Part shown: positions 8,059 through 17,324 of the stretch, piece after piece
How the letters are laid out: every line of letters begins with the position of its first letter
How positions within the stretch are numbered: the stretch's first letter is position 1
NCBI GenBank assembly: GCA_003577165.1
Contig: QEUM01000014.1
Location: 1-52,209, forward strand
Reading direction: 5' to 3'
Length of the DNA stretch: 52,209 bases
From: Armatimonadota bacterium
GTDB lineage: Bacteria; Armatimonadota; Fimbriimonadia; Fimbriimonadales; ATM1
The notes under the pieces: generated by a model
What the model saw: only the letters and a program-made list of their open reading frames with translations
Databases searched by the model: none
What the model was told of the DNA's origin: nothing
Translations under genes and position numbers: made by a program

Positions 8059-10503
8059 ATGGCAACACGACACCCAGTCCCTGGACGCCACATGGGCGCC
8101 ATACCCGAGCCGAAAGGGAACGTCCGCGTCGTTCGCACCACCGACAGCCCGAACTGCACGGGCGCATGTGGATGGCTTGCCACTGTGGTTGACGACGTCA
8201 TCGTCGATCTCAAGCCTGCCGCCGACTATCCGTGCGAGGAGTACAACCCGCGCGGCTGTCTGCGCGGCATGTCCATGACGCACATGATCTACGGGCCGGA
8301 CCGCATCAAGCGCCCGCTGATCCGCACGGGTGCGCGTGGAGAAGGCAAGTGGCGCGAGGCGTCGTGGGACGAAGCACTCGACTACATCGCCGAGAAGATG
8401 ATCCACATCCGTGACAACTACGGATACGAGAGCATCATGCTCTTCAACCAGGTTGTCGGAACAGGTTACGTTCAGAAGGGTGCACAAATCCGAATGGCGG
8501 CGAAACTCGGGATGTCATTCGCCACCGCATACGACTTTAACGGCGACATCTCAATGGGCTTCACTCACACCGTCGGGATTGACTGCGTGGAATGCGAAAC
8601 GAAGAGTTGGGGCTACGCCCGCTACGCCATCTTGTGGTCGAGCAACGTGTTCCAAACGAGAATTCCAGATGCGAAGTTTCTGACGAAGCACGCAAAGCAG
8701 AACAACAACTGCAAGATCGTCTGCATTGACCCGAGATGCAGTCAAACGGCAAAGGGCGCCGACCTCTGGCTGCCCATCCACCCCGGCACGGACTGCGCCC
8801 TCGCTCTCTCCATGTGCCATGTGATCATGGAGAAGAACCTGGTGGATTGGAAGTTCCTCCAGAAATTCACCGACTGCTGCACGTTCGTGAGATCCGACAA
8901 CGGGATGAGGCTTCGAGCCTCTGACCTGGGCTTGGGCAGCGAAAGCGAGTTCGTGGTGTGGGATGAAGGGAAGAACGATTGGTTCGTCCTCCCGGCGGAC
9001 ACCCTCAAACTGCCGGAAGACGCGAAGTTCGCCTTTCGCGGAACGCGCACCGTAAACATCGGCGGCCAAGACGTGAAGGTCACGCCGGTGTTCCAGATAC
9101 TCGAAGACGTGATCATGCGGGACGAGTACCGGCCGGAGAACGTCGCGAAGATCACCGACATCCCGGCCGAGACGATTCGCCAGATCGCAACCGAGTACGC
9201 GACGATTCGCCCCGCCTCCATCATCATCGGAATGGGGATCAACCACAGGCTGCACGGCGACCTCACGATGCGCGCGATCCTGTTCCTGGCTTCGCTCGTG
9301 GGCGCACACGGGAAGCCCGGCGAATCCGTTTCGATCTACTCCGGACAGCACCACTTCCGCCTCGACGTTTCCGGGTGGTGGTTCCCGAACGGAAAGCGGC
9401 CGAACATGGTGCCGATGCACTACTTCGTCATGGGTCGGCCGACGAAGACGATCAACCCAAAGATCAAGTTCCCTCAGCATGGATTCCACGGACTGATCGT
9501 CTCGCACGCGAATCCGCTCGTTACCGAGTTTTCAGGTCCACTCAAGGAGGCGATTGACCGCTGCGAGTTGTATGTCGCCATCGACTTTTCAATGACGCCG
9601 ACGTGCGAGTATGCGGACGTGGTGCTCCCGGCGCCCACTTTTTGGGAGAAGTACGAACTCGTCGGCACGAGCTGCCATCCGTACTTGCAGATACAGCAGG
9701 AGGTGGTGCCGCCGCAATATGACAGCCGCACAGAGTTCTGGATCGTGCAAGAACTCATCCGACGGCTGGATCCAAGCCTTCTGCCGGAATTCGATTACAC
9801 GGAATTCGACGCCATCGAGATGATGCTCGCGACGGGCGGAAAGGAAGTGGAGGGTATCACCCTCGATGCCCTGATGAAGGGACCGGTGCGCCTGAAGGTG
9901 CACGATCCGGAGTGCGGACTCGATGAGCAGATTCATGACGAGAAGCCGTTCCCTCCGCGTGCCTATCCGTTCCCCGAAGGCGCGCAGCGCGAATTCCTAA
10001 AGACCGGTCGCATGGAGTTCTACAAGGAAGAGGAAGTCTTCGGCAAACTCGGCGAATCGGTGCCTGTCTACAAGCCATCGTTCGAGCACCTGCATCCTGA
10101 AGATCAGGCCTTGCCGTTCTCGATAGTAACGCCGCACTCGAAGTGGCGTGTGCACTCGACGCACAGCAACAACCCGGTGCTCCTCAACCTCAACCGCAAG
10201 CCGGTCGTCGAGATCAATCCGAAGGACGCGGCGGAGAGAGGCATCTCGGACGGCGATGAGGTTGAAATTTACAACCGGCGGGGATCGTATCGCCTCTGGG
10301 CCCTTGTCACCGAGGCGATCAAACCGGGAGTGCTGTGCACAGATCACGCATGGTGGGACCGTTACCTAGCGGGCGGCCACTACCAAAGCGTGCACACATT
10401 CCAAACCGTGAAACCCACGCACGAAAACTACTACATGCCTGCCGTCTACGCGCCTGGGCAACACTGGAAGGACACAAGGGTCGAGATTAGGAAGGTGAAA
10501 TAG
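8059..10503 (+). CDS. Molybdopterin oxidoreductase catalytic subunit, NarG-like (type II DMSO-reductase-like)
   Basis: 814 residues. The N-terminal Fe-S motif reads D29-x3-C33-x3-C37 with C67 in PRGCLRG; in NarG the first ligand is His, so this FS0 site would be Asp/Cys3. Downstream, YDFNGD (D163) aligns with the NarG segment whose Asp binds molybdenum, and SSNVFQTRIPDAKF and VVEINPKDAAERGISDGDEV are molybdopterin-binding motifs. No Tat signal is seen, so it should work in the cytoplasm. It is much shorter than NarG (about 1,200). The Fe-S/cytochrome fusion follows after one base. NarK neighbours favour nitrate as substrate; nitrite, chlorate or selenate cannot be excluded. No NarJ-type chaperone gene is in the window. 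Confidence 0.88.
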   Translation: MATRHPVPGRHMGAIPEPKGNVRVVRTTDSPNCTGACGWLATVVDDVIVDLKPAADYPCEEYNPRGCLRGMSMTHMIYGPDRIKRPLIRTGARGEGKWREASWDEALDYIAEKMIHIRDNYGYESIMLFNQVVGTGYVQKGAQIRMAAKLGMSFATAYDFNGDISMGFTHTVGIDCVECETKSWGYARYAILWSSNVFQTRIPDAKFLTKHAKQNNNCKIVCIDPRCSQTAKGADLWLPIHPGTDCALALSMCHVIMEKNLVDWKFLQKFTDCCTFVRSDNGMRLRASDLGLGSESEFVVWDEGKNDWFVLPADTLKLPEDAKFAFRGTRTVNIGGQDVKVTPVFQILEDVIMRDEYRPENVAKITDIPAETIRQIATEYATIRPASIIIGMGINHRLHGDLTMRAILFLASLVGAHGKPGESVSIYSGQHHFRLDVSGWWFPNGKRPNMVPMHYFVMGRPTKTINPKIKFPQHGFHGLIVSHANPLVTEFSGPLKEAIDRCELYVAIDFSMTPTCEYADVVLPAPTFWEKYELVGTSCHPYLQIQQEVVPPQYDSRTEFWIVQELIRRLDPSLLPEFDYTEFDAIEMMLATGGKEVEGITLDALMKGPVRLKVHDPECGLDEQIHDEKPFPPRAYPFPEGAQREFLKTGRMEFYKEEEVFGKLGESVPVYKPSFEHLHPEDQALPFSIVTPHSKWRVHSTHSNNPVLLNLNRKPVVEINPKDAAERGISDGDEVEIYNRRGSYRLWALVTEAIKPGVLCTDHAWWDRYLAGGHYQSVHTFQTVKPTHENYYMPAVYAPGQHWKDTRVEIRKVK

Positions 10504-10504
10504 C

Positions 10505-12394
10505 ATGGCGCGGATGGCGATGCTCATCGACCTGACGCGATGCATCGGATGCGATGCATGCACAGTCGCCTGCAAGCAGGAGAACGGAACGCCCGTCGAC
10601 GTCTTCTTCGCTCGCGTGCTGAACGTGGAGTACGGCACGTATCCGAACGTGAAGCGCGTTTACATCCCGGTTCTCTGCAATCACTGCGACGATGCGCCTT
10701 GTCTTAAGAGTTGTCCGAACAAAGCGATTATCCGCAGGCAAGACGGGATCGTCCTGATCGATCAGGATCGGTGCCGAGGGACTGGAGCGTGCGTCTCTGC
10801 ATGCCCATACGGGAACATCTATCTCAACACGCACGATCACTGGTATCTCAACCCCGATGAGCCTTACGAGCGAGACTTCGTCAAACCGAGGCTCAGAAGA
10901 AACGTCGCGCGCAAATGCACGTACTGCGCTCACAGAGTGGACGAGGGGCTCGATCCCGCTTGCGTCGTCGCATGCCCCACCACCGCCCGCATCTTTGGCG
11001 ACTTGGACGATTCCGACAGCGTGATCTCGAAATACATCCGCGAGCAGAAGGAAACGACTGCCCGAGAGCCGTTCCACCTCCTTCCTGAGGCGGGCACGAA
11101 GCCCGCGGGCCTTTACCTCGGAACGATGTCCGAACAGCAGGTTTCGACGCTCGGCGAGCGTGCGCCGGCGGAAACGGTCGAATACGTGCCTTACGAGAGC
11201 GCGGAGCCTCCCGTCGACGGGGCGCACGCGGGTCGAAGCACTGGTCTCTCCCTGATTCTCGGTTTAGTTCTTGGGTTCGGACTGCTCGCATCGTCTGCGC
11301 AGGCCCAATCGGACGCGACCATCGCGTCAAAGGCCAACGCATTGGACGTGTACTCTACGACGACCTGCGGCGGCTGCCATGGCGTGGAAGCGATGGGCGG
11401 TTTCGGCCCTCCGCTTGCGCGCACGAAGCTGACGCTCGAAGAGTTCCGCCAGATTGTAAGGAAAGGGCAGGGAATGATGCCCTCCATTCCCGCCTCGGAG
11501 CTTTCGGACGCGGATCTGAGTTCCACGTACAACGAAGTCAAAGCCGCGGAATGGAAGGAAGAGCAGATCCCGATTGCGTACAAGGTGGGACAACTGCTCA
11601 GCACGAAGAACGTCTCGAAGTTCTTCACATGGGTGTTCATCATCTCGTTCCTCTTCGGCCTCAAAGTGCTTTGGTACTGGCTGAGCGCGGCAGGGATCAA
11701 ACACCTAATGCCATACCTGGGCAAGGTCGGCTACGCGAAATCAGCTTTCATCGCACTTCGCAGCCTGGTGGTGGACGGTCTGCTCGTCGCATCACTTTGG
11801 AGACGGAGCAAGAAGCGGTGGTTCATGCACGGCCTCATGCTCTACGGAATGATCGGCCTCATCGTGGCGGACATCCTGATGGCGATCTACAACCCCTCGA
11901 GGAGCCACCTGCCGCTCAACGACCCACTGAAGTGGCTTCCCGTGGGATCGGGAATCGCAGTCTTCCTCGGCGCGCTATACGTCAAGATTCGGTACTCCAC
12001 GGACGAATACATTGACAACGGCCTGACACTTGGAAGAGACTTCCTCTTCGTAAACCTGCTATTCCACACTGTCTTCAGCGGTTTTCTCGACGTTTGGATC
12101 GGTCGAGTCGGCGAGCCCGGATGGGTCATGCCGATTCACATCTATCACCTGGCTTGCGTTGCCCTATTGATGCTGACCGCTCCCTTCACTCGCTTCCAGC
12201 ATGCATTCGTCGTGCCGTTCTTGGTGGCAATGACGAGGCTTTCGGAAGCTGTGACTCAAGGCCAAGCGCATCCCGGATTCGTGTATGAGCCTTCCCCTGG
12301 AAGGCATCACAAGTCGGAGCGCATCGCCTCCGACGTCATCCAGAACATCGACCCGGACTTCAAAGGGAAGGTCCGAATTCGTTACTACCCGTAG
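10505..12394 (+). CDS. Three-part electron-transfer fusion: NarH-like Fe-S, cytochrome c, NarI-like cytochrome b
   Basis: 629 residues. Residues 1-200 form a four-cluster ferredoxin subunit: C13-x2-C-x2-C-x3-C, C58-x2-C-x4-C-x3-C, C90-R-G-T-G-A-C96-x3-C100 and C138-x2-C-x11-C-x3-C. The Thr in the third motif replaces a Cys; NarH has Trp there and carries a [3Fe-4S] cluster. Residues 244-268 look like a whole signal peptide (Arg, Leu-rich core, SSAQA). CGGCH at 288-292 is a haem-c site, with GMMP near 324 as likely Met ligand. From 373 there are about five membrane helices; IYH548 and FQH566 match the NarI haem-b histidines. It likely links Rieske/cytochrome b to the molybdenum subunit. Confidence 0.88.
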   Translation: MARMAMLIDLTRCIGCDACTVACKQENGTPVDVFFARVLNVEYGTYPNVKRVYIPVLCNHCDDAPCLKSCPNKAIIRRQDGIVLIDQDRCRGTGACVSACPYGNIYLNTHDHWYLNPDEPYERDFVKPRLRRNVARKCTYCAHRVDEGLDPACVVACPTTARIFGDLDDSDSVISKYIREQKETTAREPFHLLPEAGTKPAGLYLGTMSEQQVSTLGERAPAETVEYVPYESAEPPVDGAHAGRSTGLSLILGLVLGFGLLASSAQAQSDATIASKANALDVYSTTTCGGCHGVEAMGGFGPPLARTKLTLEEFRQIVRKGQGMMPSIPASELSDADLSSTYNEVKAAEWKEEQIPIAYKVGQLLSTKNVSKFFTWVFIISFLFGLKVLWYWLSAAGIKHLMPYLGKVGYAKSAFIALRSLVVDGLLVASLWRRSKKRWFMHGLMLYGMIGLIVADILMAIYNPSRSHLPLNDPLKWLPVGSGIAVFLGALYVKIRYSTDEYIDNGLTLGRDFLFVNLLFHTVFSGFLDVWIGRVGEPGWVMPIHIYHLACVALLMLTAPFTRFQHAFVVPFLVAMTRLSEAVTQGQAHPGFVYEPSPGRHHKSERIASDVIQNIDPDFKGKVRIRYYP

Positions 12395-12411
12395 CAACCT
12401 AAAGAGACGAA

Positions 12412-12921
12412 ATGAGCGAACCAACTCAATCAACAAAATTCGGCGAAGAACCGGAGTCGCCACAGCGCAGAAAGGTTCTCGGCTGGCTCGTCGGAGTCAT
12501 CAACCTTCTCGTCGTCGGCGCCGTCATCGGTCCGGTTCTCGGCTTCATGGGAGGCCCGCTTGCGCGCAGGCGCGAGTCACCGCAATGGATCCCGGTCATG
12601 GACGAGTCCGACCTGCCCGACGGGTCCGTCCGCGAGGTGAAGTACGCGGTTCGCGTGCAGGACGGATACAGAATTGCGAACCACGAGTACGTCGTGTATC
12701 TGAAGCGGAACGGTTCCGAAGTCATCGCCCTCGATCCGACTTGCACTCACCTCGGCTGCCGAGTGAAGTACCAGGAGGAAAAGAGCCGTTTCTTCTGCCC
12801 ATGCCATGGCGGCGTCTTCGACGCAGAAGGCAAGGTCGTGAGCGGACCGCCCCCCCGGGCTCTCGACCGACACTCGGCGAAGTTCGAAGGCGGCAAAGTC
12901 TGGGTGAAGCGAGAGGCATAA
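12412..12921 (+). CDS. Rieske [2Fe-2S] protein
   Basis: 169 residues. An N-terminal membrane anchor (residues 22-46) follows a QRRK motif that may serve as a Tat-type signal. The Rieske cluster boxes are complete: CTHLGC (C111, H113) and CPCHGG (C129, H132), followed by SGPPPRAL, the usual Pro loop. It is the high-potential subunit of a quinol:cytochrome c/plastocyanin-type complex with the next gene, taking one electron from quinol and passing it to a cytochrome c, here probably the haem c of the preceding fusion. It starts 17 bases after the fusion gene and ends three bases before cytochrome b, so it is in the same operon. Confidence 0.95.
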   Translation: MSEPTQSTKFGEEPESPQRRKVLGWLVGVINLLVVGAVIGPVLGFMGGPLARRRESPQWIPVMDESDLPDGSVREVKYAVRVQDGYRIANHEYVVYLKRNGSEVIALDPTCTHLGCRVKYQEEKSRFFCPCHGGVFDAEGKVVSGPPPRALDRHSAKFEGGKVWVKREA

Positions 12922-12924
12922 GCG

Positions 12925-14121
12925 ATGGAACAGAAGGACCTAACGCCTGAATCTCCAGTAGTACGCGAGCCGGAGCCGGTTACCGAAGAAGAGCGCCTGC
13001 GTCGTGCACGGCCCGGGCTGAAAGACTGGCTCGAACTGCGACTCGGCTGGTGGGGTTTCGTTCGCAAGAACTTGGACGAACCGATGCCTCCCGGCGTCGG
13101 ATGGTGGCAGACGCTCGGCAATCTTGTCCTCACACTGCTGGTCTTCCAATTTGTGACCGGCATCGCCCTGGCGATGTATTACAGCCCCTCACCGGACACG
13201 GCGTACCAGAGCGTGAAGCACATCACGGAGAACGTCACGCTTGGCTCCTTCGTCCGTGGGCTGCACAGTTACGGATCGAGTGCGATCATGATCGCGATCG
13301 TTCTCCACATTCTGCGGACGTTCTTCTGGGGCTCCTACAAGAGACCCCGAGAACTTACGTGGGTCGTCGGTAGCGTGATCTTCATGATTATGCTGGGCTT
13401 CTCCTTCACTGGCTACCTTTTGCCGTGGGATCAGAAGGCGTATTGGGCGACCGTGGTCGGGACGAGAATCATCGCAACGGTTCCGCTCGTCGGCGAAAGC
13501 CTGCTCGTCCTGGTACGGGGGGGCGAAGAAGTCGGCGCCCTGACCTTGACTCGGTTCTATGCGATTCACATCATGCTTCTCCCGGCGGGGCTGATCGCGC
13601 TGACTGGACTTCACCTCTATCTCGTTCGCAGGCACCACATTGCAGGGCCCGTAACGCCGGTGAAGGGCAGGCCACGCCCCTTCTATCCTTCGCAACTGTT
13701 CAAGGACGCAGTTGTCGTGTTGGTCGGGGTGGGGGCCGTCGTGTTCCTGGCGATCGCCATGCCGCCGGGACTCGAAGGAGTCGCCGATCCGACGGGAACG
13801 GACTTTGCGCCGAGGCCCGAGTGGTATTTCCTCGGCCTCTACGAACTTCTCAAGATCATGCCGCCCGGTTACGAGGTCTTAGCGACGTTCGTGATTCCCG
13901 GAATCATCAGCGTCGGGATGCTCATCCTTCCGTGGCTTGACCGATCGAGGTCGAGGCATCCCGGAAAGAGGCAACTCATCATCGACCTCGCGATGGCAGT
14001 CATCCTGTTGATCGGTCTCTGCACGTTGAAGGGAATCCTGGAGACGCCTCCGCCTCACACACCCAGCGAGGCATCGCATTCTGCGGCTGCACCTGAAACG
14101 GCTACAATGGCCGAGCGGTGA
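12925..14121 (+). CDS. Cytochrome b (b6 plus subunit IV fused) of a Rieske/cytb complex
   Basis: 398 residues with eight predicted helices. Haem ligands H114/H128 and H215/H230 are present; the 14 residues between the second pair are the b6-type spacing rather than the bc1 type. The quinol-site motif PEWY is at 298-301, within the subunit-IV half. A 50-residue charged N-terminal extension and an Ala/Pro/Ser C-terminal tail are atypical. With the Rieske protein this is the core of a menaquinol-oxidising complex. No separate cytochrome c1 or f gene follows; the haem c needed may be the one inside the fusion at 10.5 kb. Confidence 0.93.
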   Translation: MEQKDLTPESPVVREPEPVTEEERLRRARPGLKDWLELRLGWWGFVRKNLDEPMPPGVGWWQTLGNLVLTLLVFQFVTGIALAMYYSPSPDTAYQSVKHITENVTLGSFVRGLHSYGSSAIMIAIVLHILRTFFWGSYKRPRELTWVVGSVIFMIMLGFSFTGYLLPWDQKAYWATVVGTRIIATVPLVGESLLVLVRGGEEVGALTLTRFYAIHIMLLPAGLIALTGLHLYLVRRHHIAGPVTPVKGRPRPFYPSQLFKDAVVVLVGVGAVVFLAIAMPPGLEGVADPTGTDFAPRPEWYFLGLYELLKIMPPGYEVLATFVIPGIISVGMLILPWLDRSRSRHPGKRQLIIDLAMAVILLIGLCTLKGILETPPPHTPSEASHSAAAPETATMAER

Positions 14122-16058
14122 GCCCGGAACCGACGAGCACGCAAATCAGCGCCTGGTTCACAGGACCGAAGGCGGAGAACGGGGAGGCCTTCGCGCAACT
14201 TTTGGGCCGCGTCGTTGCCGATTATCACTACTGGCGCAGAAACTACTTCCCGCAGGACGGAATCGTCGTGGACTCGCACATGCGGCGCGAGCATGCCGAC
14301 TTCTGGGACTCTTTCGACGACAAACTCAACGAACTGCTCGCGCTGCTCAAGGCTGACTTTCCGTTTCACAGCCCGCGCTACGCTGCGCACATGCTCTGCG
14401 AACAGACCCTTCCGAGCATCGCCGGATACTTCGCCGGAATGCTCTACAACCCGAACAACGTGACCGCAGAAGCGGCGCCTGTGACGGTGAGACTCGAACT
14501 CGAAGCCGCGCACATGGTCGCTCGGATGTTGGGCTACGGCGAGGACTCGTGGGCGCACATCACTTCGGGGGGGACAGTCGCGAACATCGAAGCGCTGTGG
14601 ATCGCGCGAAACGCCCGCTATCTGCCTCTGCTCACGAACGAAATGCGCGATCTTCTCGGGCTCGAGCCGGCAGTTTTCGAAGATTGGCGGAGTGTGCGCC
14701 CGCTCGACTGCCTTCGCATGTTGGAGGGAGTGTTCACAGAAGCTGAAGAAAAGTACGGAGCGAATGCCGAGACGGTGAGGCGCGCGATCTGGGCGTTTCG
14801 GCAGGCGAAGTCGAATGCCGCCGTTGCTGGAATGGCGAGCGTCATCGAACACTGCGGGTCCAAGCCTTATCTCTTTGTGCCGGAGACGGCCCACTACTGC
14901 CTGTCGAAATCTCTTGATGTTCTGGGAGTCGGTCGAGGATCCCTCGTCTCGGTGCCGGTAAACGATCAGTTCGAGATGGACGTTGGCGCGCTCTCATCCC
15001 TTTTGGGCGAAATGGAATCTTCGGGGGGGCACGCTCTCGCCGTCGTCGCCGTCATTGGAAGCACGGAGGAGGGAGCGATCGATCCTCTCAACGAACTCCT
15101 GGACCTGCGATCCGCACGCGAAGACGCTGGGAAGCAGTCATTTTGGATTCACGCGGACGCGGCCTACGGAGGCTATCTGAGAACGATGACGGTGCCTTCG
15201 AGAATCGGGCTCGGCGACCCGAAGACGACGGTTCGAGTCGGTTCTCAGTCCGTCGAGTTGGAACTGAGTTTGCCGCACCGAAGCGCGTGCGATTCCTTGG
15301 AGCGTCTCGGAGAGTGCGACTCGATCGCGATCGACCCGCACAAGTTGGGTTACGTGCCTTATCCCGCGGGCGTCGTCTGCTTCCGTTCCAACCTGGTGAA
15401 AGCACTCGCTCGCCAGGATGCGCCGTACATCGAGGAGGCAGCCTCCGATCCGAGCGCTGAGAGGAGCGCGGAAGGCATCGGCGTCTACATCCTCGAAGGC
15501 AGCAAACCGGGGGCCGCCGCCGCCAGCGTCTGGCTGAGTCACAAGTTGATACCTCTCGACGGCTCCGCGCACGGAGTGTTGATGCGGGAGTCGGTGCGCA
15601 ACGCGAGCGAACTTCACACGCTCCTCGAACAGTGGCCCTCCTTGACGGGCGAGGAATCTGTGAGGGCGGTTACGCTCTGCACTCCGGGTTCGAACATCGT
15701 CTGTTACGCTTTTCGCGCGACGAACCGCGACATGTCCCTTCAAGAGATCAACGCCCTGAACCGGCGCCTTTACCAAGAGTTCAGCATGACGCCAGGAGCC
15801 GACCGCCCGATCCAAGATCAGAGGTTCTTCGTGAGCCGAACGGTTCTGTCTTCTGCTCAGTATAAGGTGCAAACCGTGAAGGGGTTCTTGGATCGGTTGG
15901 GAGTGTGCGAAGAGGAGTACGAGCGGGAGGGCGTGTTCCTGCTGCGTTCGGTGCTGATGAACCCGTGGTACGGCGCAGCCAAGGCCCGGGGCCAGTATTA
16001 CGTGTCAGAACTAGTGGGCGACCTCTTCTGTGCGACCAGGCGGATCACATCATCGTAG
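14118..16058 (+). CDS. PLP-dependent aromatic amino-acid decarboxylase (bacterial tyrosine-decarboxylase type)
   Basis: 646 residues, close to Enterococcus TyrDC (about 620). Motifs: HITSGGTVANIEALW (PLP phosphate), VIGSTEEGAIDPL, IHADAAYGGY (PLP-ring Asp), and SIAIDPHKLGYVPYPAG with the Schiff-base Lys near residue 408. YILEGSKPGAAAASVWLSHK is strongly TyrDC-like. It would remove CO2 from tyrosine or a related amino acid in the cytoplasm. The GTG start overlaps the cytochrome b stop by four bases (GTGA), implying translational coupling with the respiratory operon; the link is unexplained. No amino-acid/amine antiporter is adjacent. Confidence 0.88.
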   Translation: MSPEPTSTQISAWFTGPKAENGEAFAQLLGRVVADYHYWRRNYFPQDGIVVDSHMRREHADFWDSFDDKLNELLALLKADFPFHSPRYAAHMLCEQTLPSIAGYFAGMLYNPNNVTAEAAPVTVRLELEAAHMVARMLGYGEDSWAHITSGGTVANIEALWIARNARYLPLLTNEMRDLLGLEPAVFEDWRSVRPLDCLRMLEGVFTEAEEKYGANAETVRRAIWAFRQAKSNAAVAGMASVIEHCGSKPYLFVPETAHYCLSKSLDVLGVGRGSLVSVPVNDQFEMDVGALSSLLGEMESSGGHALAVVAVIGSTEEGAIDPLNELLDLRSAREDAGKQSFWIHADAAYGGYLRTMTVPSRIGLGDPKTTVRVGSQSVELELSLPHRSACDSLERLGECDSIAIDPHKLGYVPYPAGVVCFRSNLVKALARQDAPYIEEAASDPSAERSAEGIGVYILEGSKPGAAAASVWLSHKLIPLDGSAHGVLMRESVRNASELHTLLEQWPSLTGEESVRAVTLCTPGSNIVCYAFRATNRDMSLQEINALNRRLYQEFSMTPGADRPIQDQRFFVSRTVLSSAQYKVQTVKGFLDRLGVCEEEYEREGVFLLRSVLMNPWYGAAKARGQYYVSELVGDLFCATRRITSS

Positions 16059-16352
16059 GCGAGAGGACGCTTGCCATTGTGGCCTGCGCCGTGTAAGTTG
16101 ATCGCCTCTGTGAGGATTGGTCTGTCCCCCGTTTCTGGACTGGTATGTGAGTTAGCCTGGCATTCGTTTTGATGTTTTCAGGATTGCCGCAATGGCCTAC
16201 CCAAGGGGGGCAGAACACTCGTTTGCGAAGTGCTTCTTCATCTTGTCGTTCTCCACACCATGCAAGGCCAAGACTAACCCAAAACCAGTCTAGAATTTGG
16301 GGATAAATCCGATCGTCTGCGTCGCACGGTACGCCGCCCAACTCGATCTCAG
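16059..16352. other. No convincing gene; lower-GC spacer
   Basis: I see no gene with family features. Short frames on the minus strand overlap the next hypothetical gene. The base composition is clearly lower in GC than the flanking operons and continues so to about 18.4 kb. Confidence 0.4.
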
Positions 16353-16760
16353 TTACACTTCTCGTCGGGTAGACCGCACGACTGCTCCGTTGGGGGCCAA
16401 GGCGCAGAACAAGATTGGCTTGTGCCGGCTCCAGTAGTTGCCATTGTGTAGAACACAGGCGGACAGTTCGGTCCAACGCACGTGATTCTTATACAAATTC
16501 CGTTGCAGCAGGCCCCGCTCTCCGGGTGTATAAAGCATGAATTGCGCATTGCCTGTGAACTGACCGTACAGCCAAAGCCACAAGAGGACGTGATCAGACA
16601 AGTGCCACCGGGCAAATCCACTGGCCTCCATGCTGCCGATGCGGCCCAGATTGCCGACACGGCTGCAGCGTTTAAGATCCACGAACAATACTTGTGACGA
16701 GTGTGTGTTAGATTCGATTTCATACCAATACTCCCGCCGAGTTCTAGCGTCTTGCCACAT
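16353..16760 (-). CDS. Small hypothetical protein, low confidence
   Basis: About 135 residues, rich in Trp, His and Arg, no recognised family. The start at 16760 (MWQDARTRRE) overlaps the stop of the upstream pseudopilin-like gene by 17 bases. The C-terminal phrase ALAPNGAVV recalls the last strand of prepilin-like proteins, but nothing firmer can be said. A competing frame of equal length lies on the same strand, so it may be a decayed gene. Confidence 0.3.
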   Translation of the reverse strand: MWQDARTRREYWYEIESNTHSSQVLFVDLKRCSRVGNLGRIGSMEASGFARWHLSDHVLLWLWLYGQFTGNAQFMLYTPGERGLLQRNLYKNHVRWTELSACVLHNGNYWSRHKPILFCALAPNGAVVRSTRREV

Positions 16761-17319
16761 CCCAGCGGATGTTGCGGTTCCAAGAGGCCGGCTCAACCGT
16801 TCCGTCTAACCGAAGGATGAGCACATCAAGGTTCTCTGGGGCCTCGTAGATGCGGACCGGGTCGTTCATGTTCCCGTCGAACAGAACCGGCAGGCGCTCC
16901 CCCCTCTCGGAGTACAGCGGGGCGAATGAACCGTGTTCGGATGGCTTGTCATACGACGACGGGTACACCATCTCGTAGTGGCTGCCCTCCGTGACCCACA
17001 CACCGTTCGGTCGGCTAACCTGAAACGTACGCAATCCGTCCTGAACCGACCACGGATGTCCAGGTTCCAACAAAGTGAGAATGTGGGGCGGGAGGCCAGC
17101 ATCGGAATACGTTCGCCGCTGATCGACTGGCTTCGGCGGGTACTGCAAGCGATAGAGAGCCAGCGCTCGGCCGATCTCTCTAAGTTTGGCAACGCTTTCT
17201 TCTACGTCGTAACCTTTCACTCTCGATCTCGAGATGATGGCGAACGCGGCGCTCGCAGCGAGGCTTCCGAGCAGGCACCACCACACCGCGGTCCTTACAG
17301 TCGTCTTCAGTGGTTTCAT
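16744..17319 (-). CDS. Pseudopilin-like small membrane/periplasmic protein
   Basis: 191 residues from ATG 17319. A single membrane segment (about residues 10-30: VWWCLLGSLAASAAFAII) is followed by KLREIGRALALYRLQY, similar to the start of type II secretion G or DUF1559-like proteins, and a periplasmic beta-rich domain ending in LILRLDGTVEPASW. It lacks the prepilin peptidase Gly-Phe/Glu5 signature, so it is not a classical pilin. It follows the thioredoxin-like gene by five bases and is probably part of the same small operon. Function unknown. Confidence 0.55.
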   Translation of the reverse strand: MKPLKTTVRTAVWWCLLGSLAASAAFAIISRSRVKGYDVEESVAKLREIGRALALYRLQYPPKPVDQRRTYSDAGLPPHILTLLEPGHPWSVQDGLRTFQVSRPNGVWVTEGSHYEMVYPSSYDKPSEHGSFAPLYSERGERLPVLFDGNMNDPVRIYEAPENLDVLILRLDGTVEPASWNRNIRWDVARR

Positions 17320-17324
17320 CTGTT

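Noticed and set aside
8059-10503. Calling the enzyme a nitrite oxidoreductase
   Set aside because: NarK pairs and NnrS fit nitrate reduction equally or better, the subunit is short for NxrA, and direction cannot be read from sequence.
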